Below the pieces are notes generated by a model, which ran no database searches, was not told the origin of the DNA, and saw only the letters and a list, made by a program, of their open reading frames with translations. A stretch of DNA of 5,779 nt from Anaerolineales bacterium (GTDB taxonomy: Bacteria; Chloroflexota; Anaerolineae; Anaerolineales; UBA6663), in NCBI GenBank assembly GCA_017999235.1, contig JAGOBN010000301.1, positions 1 to 5,779 of the forward strand, given 5' to 3'. Positions 1 through 4,295 of the stretch are shown here, piece after piece. The position numbers and the translations under genes are program-made. Numbering within the stretch: position 1 is the stretch's first letter; each line of letters opens with the position of its first letter.

Positions 1-275
1 TGGTCGTGCAGCTTCCCGGCCCGGATCTCCTCGCAGGCCGCCACAATCGCGTCCGCGCGGGCCTGGTCGAGCAGCTTCAATTCCAAATTGGTGACGGCCG
101 CCGCCTGCTTGACGCCGGCCAGCGCGTTGACCAGTTCGCTGTAGGCGCTGATCGGGACACCCGAGATCGGGAAGTTCTCCAGGGCGCGCAGGGTGTGGAT
201 GCCGTAGTAGGCGTCCGCCGGCACGGCGCGCTCCCCAAGCAGATCGTGTTCCAGCCGGGTAGTAATTTGGTTCAT
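1..275 (-). CDS. aspA: Aspartate ammonia-lyase (aspartase), N-terminal part, truncated by window edge
   Basis: Translating the complement from the ATG at 275-273 gives 91 codons that run off the left edge. The product would deaminate L-aspartate to fumarate and ammonia in the cytosol, as a homotetramer. Residues about 10-36 read DLLGERAVPADAYYGIHTLR followed by ALENFPI, the N-terminal signature of the aspartase/fumarase superfamily. The DAYYG.HTLRA.ENF form fits aspartase better than class II fumarase, which usually has a KYWGAQTQRS-type stretch. Later residues (VKQAAAVTN, IVAACEEI, GKLHDQ) also follow aspartase order. The family is about 465-480 residues, so roughly four fifths is missing, including the SS-loop (GSSxMPxKxN) that carries the catalytic serine. 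A GGGGAGG Shine-Dalgarno lies 4 nt upstream and a TATAAT box further out. The plus-strand reading frame across this stretch is a shadow. Confidence 0.93.
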   Translation of the reverse strand, partial: MNQITTRLEHDLLGERAVPADAYYGIHTLRALENFPISGVPISAYSELVNALAGVKQAAAVTNLELKLLDQARADAIVAACEEIRAGKLHD

Positions 276-279
276 TGGG

Positions 280-286
280 CCTCCCC
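280..286 (-). promoter_or_regulatory. Ribosome binding site of aspA
   Basis: On the minus strand the sequence is GGGGAGG followed by CCCA and the ATG. This strong Shine-Dalgarno match, 4 nt from the start codon, fixes the aspA start at 275. Confidence 0.75.
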
Positions 287-301
287 AGGAATAGTGAGCC
301 G

Positions 302-307
302 ATTATA
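302..307 (-). promoter_or_regulatory. Predicted -10 element (TATAAT) for aspA
   Basis: The minus strand reads a perfect TATAAT here, about 26 nt upstream of the aspA start codon, leaving room for a leader of roughly 20 nt. The -35 region about 17 bp further upstream (near 325-330, TTTCCG on the minus strand) is a poor match to TTGACA. An activator or a weak -35 is therefore possible. A perfect hexamer in such GC-rich DNA is unlikely to be chance, but transcription is inferred. Confidence 0.55.
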
Positions 308-342
308 CGGCCCCGGCCCCGGCGCGGAAAATGCAACCGTTC

Positions 343-348
343 TATAAT
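343..348 (+). promoter_or_regulatory. Predicted -10 element (TATAAT) for the LysM gene
   Basis: A perfect TATAAT on the plus strand predicts transcription starting near 355, about 30 nt before the ATG at 385. The expected -35 position (about 320-325) is GC-rich and does not resemble TTGACA, and there is no extended -10 TGn. If correct, this promoter excludes the in-frame upstream ATG at 331 as a start, because that codon would lie before the transcript. Confidence 0.55.
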
Positions 349-372
349 CCTCTCGCGTGTTCTTGTGACTCC

Positions 373-378
373 GGGGAG
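373..378 (+). promoter_or_regulatory. Ribosome binding site that decides the LysM gene start
   Basis: GGGGAG lies 6 nt upstream of the ATG at 385. The alternative in-frame ATG at 331 has no purine-rich site before it. It would also add 18 residues ahead of an otherwise ideal signal peptide. Start 385 is therefore preferred. Confidence 0.7.
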
Positions 379-384
379 AAGACC

Positions 385-1461
385 ATGTCGCGCCTCAGCT
401 TGCAACGCTTCTGGAGCCTGGTCGGGTTGGCGGCCCTGCTGTTTGCGCCGGCGGCGCCGGCCACCGCCCAAAGCGCCACCCCGACCCCCAGCCCGACCCG
501 CACTTTTGTGCGGTTTGTAACCGCCACGCCCACCGCCACGCCCACCGCCACGCGCGTGGTGTGGCCCACCTTCACTCCCGGCCCCAGCCCAACGCCGACG
601 TTGACCAGCGGCCCGAATAATTACGTGGTGCAATACGGCGACACCCTGCTCAAGATCGCCCGCCGCTATGGGATCACCAGCACCGCCCTGCGGACCGTCA
701 ACAGCCTCAACTCCGACACCATCTACGCCGGCCAGGTGCTGTTTATCCCGTCCCCTATCCCCACCACCACCAAGACGCCGCTACCGGCCGGCTACTTCAC
801 CTACGTGGTCCAGGCCGGCGACCAGCTGCGCGCCCTGGCCAAGCAGTTCGGGGTCACCCTCACGGCCCTGCGCACGGCCAACAACCTGACCTCCGATGTG
901 ATCCGCACCGGCCAGGTGCTGGCCGTGCCGCCGCCGCAGCCCACCGCCACCCCGCGGCCGGCCGGCAGCACTTACATCGTCCAGGCGGGCGATCAACTGC
1001 TGGTCATCGCCCGCCGGTTTGGCCTCACCTTGTCGTCGCTGCGCGCCGCCAACAATCTGACCACGGACGTCATCCGGGCCGGCCAGGCGCTGTTCATCCC
1101 CACCGTCACGCCCACGCGCACGCCGGCGCCGCCCAGCGCCACCCCGACCGGCGTCTACACCGCCTATGTGGTCCAGCCCGGCGACCGCCTGCAGCGGATC
1201 GCGGTTTGGTATGGGGTCACCATGACGGCCATCCGGACCGCCAACAACCTGCCCAACGACACCCTGCGCGCCGGCCAGACCCTGACCATCCCAAATCCTA
1301 ACCGCCGGCCGCTGGCTTACACCGTCCAGCCCGGCGACAATCTGACCAATCTGGCGGCGCGCTTTGAGACCACCCTCGCCGATCTGCGGCTGGCCAACGG
1401 CATGGGCGCGGGCGACACGATTCTGGCCGGCCTGATCATGATTATCCCGGCCAAACCGTGA
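385..1461 (+). CDS. Secreted protein with five LysM domains
   Basis: A 358-residue protein predicted to be exported and to bind peptidoglycan or related N-acetylglucosamine polymers. Residues 1-28 form a Sec signal peptide: basic N-terminus, hydrophobic core SLVGLAALLF, and an ATA cleavage site before Q29. Residues 30-75 are a Pro/Thr-rich linker with TATP repeats. Five LysM modules follow at about 80-122, 140-182, 197-239, 261-303 and 312-355. Each begins Y.VQ.GD.L and ends with a GQ.L.IP-type motif, except the last, which has AGLIMIIP. Short P/T-rich spacers separate most of them. No peptidase, amidase, lytic transglycosylase or anchor domain is visible, and the mature protein has no cysteine. 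A structural or adaptor role at the cell surface is inferred. A cyclase gene starts 62 bp downstream on the same strand. The in-frame extension to the ATG at 331 was rejected on ribosome-site, promoter and signal-peptide grounds. Confidence 0.9.
   Translation: MSRLSLQRFWSLVGLAALLFAPAAPATAQSATPTPSPTRTFVRFVTATPTATPTATRVVWPTFTPGPSPTPTLTSGPNNYVVQYGDTLLKIARRYGITSTALRTVNSLNSDTIYAGQVLFIPSPIPTTTKTPLPAGYFTYVVQAGDQLRALAKQFGVTLTALRTANNLTSDVIRTGQVLAVPPPQPTATPRPAGSTYIVQAGDQLLVIARRFGLTLSSLRAANNLTTDVIRAGQALFIPTVTPTRTPAPPSATPTGVYTAYVVQPGDRLQRIAVWYGVTMTAIRTANNLPNDTLRAGQTLTIPNPNRRPLAYTVQPGDNLTNLAARFETTLADLRLANGMGAGDTILAGLIMIIPAKP
520..555 (+). repeat. 12-bp tandem repeat, three copies, coding for TATP linker
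   Basis: The unit ACCGCCACGCCC occurs at 520-531 and 532-543. A third copy at 544-555 differs by one base (ACCGCCACGCGC). The units are in frame and encode TATP, TATP and TATR in the linker between the signal peptide and the first LysM domain. Because 12 is a multiple of three, copy-number change would alter linker length without a frameshift. Confidence 0.85.
622..1449 (+). repeat. Five diverged LysM coding repeats
   Basis: Five homologous modules of about 43-44 codons start at roughly 622, 802, 973, 1165 and 1318. The first four share the core pattern Y.VQ.GD.L...A...G.T...LR..N.L..D....GQ.L.IP. The fifth has a weaker end (no GQ) and E in place of the conserved G before the T. The DNA copies have diverged, so this is an old internal duplication rather than a recent expansion. 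Confidence 0.85.
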
Positions 1462-1475
1462 GCCGCTGACGCGGC
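1462..1475 (+). other. Small GC hairpin after the LysM stop codon
   Basis: GCCGC (1462-1466), loop TGAC, GCGGC (1471-1475) form a perfect 5-bp stem directly after the stop codon. No T-run follows, so it is not a convincing intrinsic terminator. It may only be a chance GC stem. The rest of the 62-bp gap shows no clear promoter, which leaves read-through into the cyclase gene likely. Confidence 0.3.
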
Positions 1476-1523
1476 GCGGCGGCCGGCACATCTAGGGGGC
1501 AACACCAACCCGCAGCAGGTGAG

Positions 1524-4004
1524 ATGCGTTCGTACCTGTCCTCGTCCCTCCAAACGCCGCGCCACTATGTGCTGGCCGGCGTGGCGTTTGGCCTGTGCTT
1601 CCCGCTGGCCGCGTGGGCGCTGGAACTGGCGTTCATTCACCGCTGGCCCTGGACGCCGGCCAACCTCTGGCTGATCCACGTCCGCAACCCCCTGCACTGG
1701 ATCATCGATCTCGCCCCGCTGGTGCTGGGATTCTTCGCCTATGAATTGGGCAAGCGGCACCGGATCGAAGAGGCCTTGCGCGAGGCCGAGAAACGCTTTC
1801 GCAACGCCTTCCACGACGCCCCCCTGGGGATGGCCCTGATCGCCCCGAATGGCCGCTGGCTGCAAGTCAACCGCGCCCTGAGCGAGCTGACCGGCTACGC
1901 CGAAGCGGAACTGCTCCAGACCGATTTTGAGACGCTCACCCTGGCCGAGGACCGGCCGGCCGATCAAGCCTCTTTGCGCGCGCTGAGCGCCGGGGATTTC
2001 AGCTTCTATCAGCTGGAAAAACGGTTTCTCCACCGCGCCGGCCAGCCGGTGTGGGTCGTCCAAAGCTTGTCGCTGGTGCGCGATGACGCCGGCGCGCCGC
2101 TCTACTTCGTCTCGCACATTGAGGACATCACCGGCCGCAAGCAGGCCGAGCAGGCGCTGCGCGACAGCGCCGACCGCTACCGCCAGATGTTTGAGGAGGC
2201 CGAGCGGCTGCGGGTGTTCAACGCCAGCATCGCCGAGGCCATCGCCGAGAGCCTGGTGCTGGAGGACCCGGACGGCCGGATCACGCTGGTCAACCCGCCA
2301 TTGCTGCGGCTGCTCGGCTACTCCGCCGCGGACGTCATCGGCCAGCACTGGTCGTTTATTGTGGCGCCCGGCGGCCGCGCGGAGGCGGCCCGGCAATCCG
2401 CCCAGCGCCGGCACGGCCTGACCAACAGCTATGAGACGCGGCTGCAAACCCGCGCCGGCGCGGAGATCCCGGTCTTGGTCTCGGCCACGCCGCTCCTGCG
2501 CGAGGGGCATTACAACGGGACGCTGGCCCTGCTGGTGGATATCTCCGAGCGCAAACGCTCCGAGCTGGCGGTGGCGGAGGGCGAGCGCCGTTTCCGGGCG
2601 CTCACTACGCTCGCGCCGGTGGGTATTTTCCAGACCGACCCGGACGGGGATTACACCTTCGTTAACGATCACTGGCAGCGGCTGGCCGGCTTGACGGCGG
2701 CCGAGGCCGCCGGCCGCGGCTGGGCGGAAGCCCTGCACCCCGAGGATCAAGCGCCGGTGCTGGCGGATTGGGAGGCCGCGATCGCCGCCGGCCGCGACTT
2801 TGACGCCGATTACCGTTTCTTCACCGCGCCGGCCCGCACCACCTGGGTCCACGCCAGCGCCAGCGCCATCCGCGCCGAAAACGGCGTCATCACCGGCTAT
2901 ATCGGCACCGTGGCCGATGTGACCGAAAGCAAGGCGGCCGAGCAGACGCTGACCGACGCCAACGAGCGCCTGATCGAAAGCCTGGCCGAGGTGGAGCAGC
3001 GCCACCAGGAGATCGCCCTGCTCAACTCGCTCAGCGGCCTGCTGCAAAGCTGCATGAACGCCGAAGAAGCGGCGCAGGTCATCCGTGAATTAGTCCCCCA
3101 GCTCTTCCGCGGCCGCGCTGGGGTGGTGGCGCTCACCCAGGCGCCGCAGCCGTTGGCCGAAGCCGTGGCGGAATGGGGTGATCCGGCCGGCGCGCAGCTG
3201 GTCTTCACCCCCGCCGATTGCTGGGCGGTACGGCGCGGCCGGCTGCATGGCGCTACCCTCGACGCGCATTTTGGGCCGCCGTGCCGGCATGTGGGGACGC
3301 CCGCCATTTACTTGTGCGCGCCGCTGCTGGCCCAGGGTGAAGCGGTGGGGGTGCTGACCCTGCTCGACCACACCCCCGGCGCCGCGTTCAGCCCGGGCGA
3401 GCAGCAGCTGGCGCAGACCGTGGCGGACACCATCGCCCTGGCCCTGGCTAATCTCAGATTGCGCGAGACACTGCGCCATCAATCCGTGCGCGATGCGCTG
3501 ACCGGCTTGTTCAACCGGCGTTACATGGAAGAAACACTGGAGCGCGAACTGCGCCGCGCGGCGCGCAACCGCACCCCGGTTGGCGTCATTGTGCTGGACC
3601 TAGATTATTTCAAGCACTTCAACGACACCTTTGGGCATGCCGCCGGCGATGTCCTGCTGCGCGAAATGGGCAGCCTGCTCAAGCGCCAGATCCGCGGCGA
3701 GGATGTGGCCTGCCGGTACGGGGGCGAGGAGTTCGTGCTCATCTTGCCGGGCGCGGCGGTGGAAACCGTGTGCGTGCGCGCCGAGATGATCCGCCAGGAA
3801 GCGGAGCGGCTGGATCTGCAGCACGCCGGCCATGCGCTGGGCAAGGTCACGCTGTCGCTGGGCGTGGCGGTCTACCCCGAGAACGGTGCGACGCCCGCCG
3901 CCTTGCTCAGCGCCGGCGACGCCGCCCTGTACCAGGCCAAGCGCCACGGCCGGAACCAGGTCAGCCTGAGCGTCAGCGTCAGCGCGCCGGCGCCGCTTGA
4001 TTGA
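1524..4004 (+). CDS. Membrane diguanylate cyclase, 2TM-PAS-PAS-PAS-GAF-GGDEF
   Basis: An 826-residue sensor enzyme predicted to condense two GTP into cyclic di-GMP at the inner face of the membrane. Two hydrophobic segments (about 14-37 and 58-75) form an N-terminal hairpin; the segment NPLHWIIDLAPLVLGFFAYE resembles an uncharacterised hairpin at the start of some multidomain sensor proteins. A short helix leads to PAS1 (about 90-205), PAS2 (about 229-345) and PAS3 (about 354-470). PAS domains 1 and 3 end with typical DITGRK and DVTESK connectors. A coiled coil (about 470-500) precedes a GAF domain (about 500-645) containing C566, the CRH motif at 587-589 and C598. The GGDEF domain (about 650-815) has D692 for metal, GGEEF at 733-737, and the inhibitory RxxD at 724-727 (RGED) exactly five residues upstream. 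It is thus predicted active and product-inhibited. No EAL domain is present. Ligands of the PAS domains cannot be read from sequence. The start is preceded by AGGTGAG lying very close to the ATG. Confidence 0.93.
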   Translation: MRSYLSSSLQTPRHYVLAGVAFGLCFPLAAWALELAFIHRWPWTPANLWLIHVRNPLHWIIDLAPLVLGFFAYELGKRHRIEEALREAEKRFRNAFHDAPLGMALIAPNGRWLQVNRALSELTGYAEAELLQTDFETLTLAEDRPADQASLRALSAGDFSFYQLEKRFLHRAGQPVWVVQSLSLVRDDAGAPLYFVSHIEDITGRKQAEQALRDSADRYRQMFEEAERLRVFNASIAEAIAESLVLEDPDGRITLVNPPLLRLLGYSAADVIGQHWSFIVAPGGRAEAARQSAQRRHGLTNSYETRLQTRAGAEIPVLVSATPLLREGHYNGTLALLVDISERKRSELAVAEGERRFRALTTLAPVGIFQTDPDGDYTFVNDHWQRLAGLTAAEAAGRGWAEALHPEDQAPVLADWEAAIAAGRDFDADYRFFTAPARTTWVHASASAIRAENGVITGYIGTVADVTESKAAEQTLTDANERLIESLAEVEQRHQEIALLNSLSGLLQSCMNAEEAAQVIRELVPQLFRGRAGVVALTQAPQPLAEAVAEWGDPAGAQLVFTPADCWAVRRGRLHGATLDAHFGPPCRHVGTPAIYLCAPLLAQGEAVGVLTLLDHTPGAAFSPGEQQLAQTVADTIALALANLRLRETLRHQSVRDALTGLFNRRYMEETLERELRRAARNRTPVGVIVLDLDYFKHFNDTFGHAAGDVLLREMGSLLKRQIRGEDVACRYGGEEFVLILPGAAVETVCVRAEMIRQEAERLDLQHAGHALGKVTLSLGVAVYPENGATPAALLSAGDAALYQAKRHGRNQVSLSVSVSAPAPLD

Positions 4005-4028
4005 CTTTTCGCTTATTCCGGCTACCAT
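4001..4028 (+). promoter_or_regulatory. Predicted sigma-70-type promoter for the small gene
   Basis: TTGACT (4001-4006, five of six to consensus) is followed after 16 bp by TACCAT (4023-4028, four of six). Transcription would start near 4035, about 29 nt before the ATG at 4064. The -35 overlaps the stop codon of the upstream cyclase. The local sequence is noticeably more AT-rich than its surroundings. This would let the small gene and the second cyclase be expressed apart from the first cyclase. Confidence 0.45.
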
Positions 4029-4051
4029 CTTCCGCAATCCCCCATCCGCAC

Positions 4052-4057
4052 AAGGAG
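4052..4057 (+). promoter_or_regulatory. Ribosome binding site that decides the small gene start
   Basis: AAGGAG lies 6 nt before the ATG at 4064, an ideal Shine-Dalgarno. The frame is open further upstream to about 4001, but that longer version would start beside the proposed promoter and has no ribosome site. Confidence 0.75.
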
Positions 4058-4063
4058 TCTGCC

Positions 4064-4285
4064 ATGGATGAGCTCGTCCAACTCGTGGCCGCGCGGGCTA
4101 ACCTGCCGGAGGCGCAGGCCCGGGTCGCCGTCACCACGGTGCTCGACTTTCTTAAGACCAAACTGCCCGCTCCGCTGGCGGGGCAGATGGACGCCGCTCT
4201 GAACAGCGGCCAGGCCGCCGGCGCCGCGGACCAGCTCTTGAAGGGCATCGGCGCGGTGCTGGGCCAGAAGCGCGACAAGCGCTAG
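4064..4285 (+). CDS. Small uncharacterised helical protein, 73 residues
   Basis: I do not recognise a named family with confidence. The protein begins MDELVQLVAARANLPEAQAR and looks all-alpha and soluble: a first amphipathic helix (about 2-11), a helix starting at the LPEAQARVAV stretch and continuing through TTVLDFLKTK (about 14-32), then LPAPLAGQMDAAL leading into an Ala/Gly-rich segment and GIGAVLGQ. It ends in a basic tail, KRDKR. There is no signal peptide, membrane segment, cysteine or catalytic motif. The layout, a short helical bundle with a KLPAPLA.Q turn, recalls small DUF2267-like or similar proteins, but this is only an impression. It lies 59 bp after one cyclase and 10 bp before its paralogue, so it may be co-translated with the second. 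A strong ribosome site and a plausible promoter support it as a real gene. A role in c-di-GMP signalling is only suggested by position. Confidence 0.8.
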   Translation: MDELVQLVAARANLPEAQARVAVTTVLDFLKTKLPAPLAGQMDAALNSGQAAGAADQLLKGIGAVLGQKRDKR

Positions 4286-4295
4286 CCCGGCGCGT

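Noticed and set aside
6..347. A plus-strand open frame opposite aspA
   Set aside because: The minus strand encodes a clear aspartase N-terminus with a ribosome site; the plus frame has no recognisable features and runs through the divergent promoter region.
331..384. An 18-residue N-terminal extension of the LysM protein containing PLAC, which looks slightly like a lipoprotein lipobox
   Set aside because: There is no hydrophobic stretch before the cysteine, no ribosome site, and the start would precede the predicted transcript start; the signal peptide from 385 is complete by itself.
1317..3047. A 576-codon open frame on the minus strand opposite the LysM tail and the first cyclase
   Set aside because: It has no recognisable domain, is Gly/Ala/Arg/Gln-rich in the way antisense frames of GC-biased genes are, and lies opposite clearly conserved PAS and GAF coding sequence.
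3969..3983. AGCGTC short repeats in the last codons of the first cyclase
   Set aside because: Only two full copies, coding for an SVSVS tail; too short to suggest slippage or a regulatory site.
3984..3993. GCGCCGGCGC palindrome near the end of the first cyclase, followed by a TTTT run at 4006-4009
   Set aside because: The palindrome has no loop, lies inside the coding region, and the short T-run is 12 bases beyond it, so it does not look like an intrinsic terminator.
4005..4063. Possible c-di-GMP riboswitch in the gap before the small gene
   Set aside because: The gap is only 59 bp and shows no paired-helix structure of the needed size.
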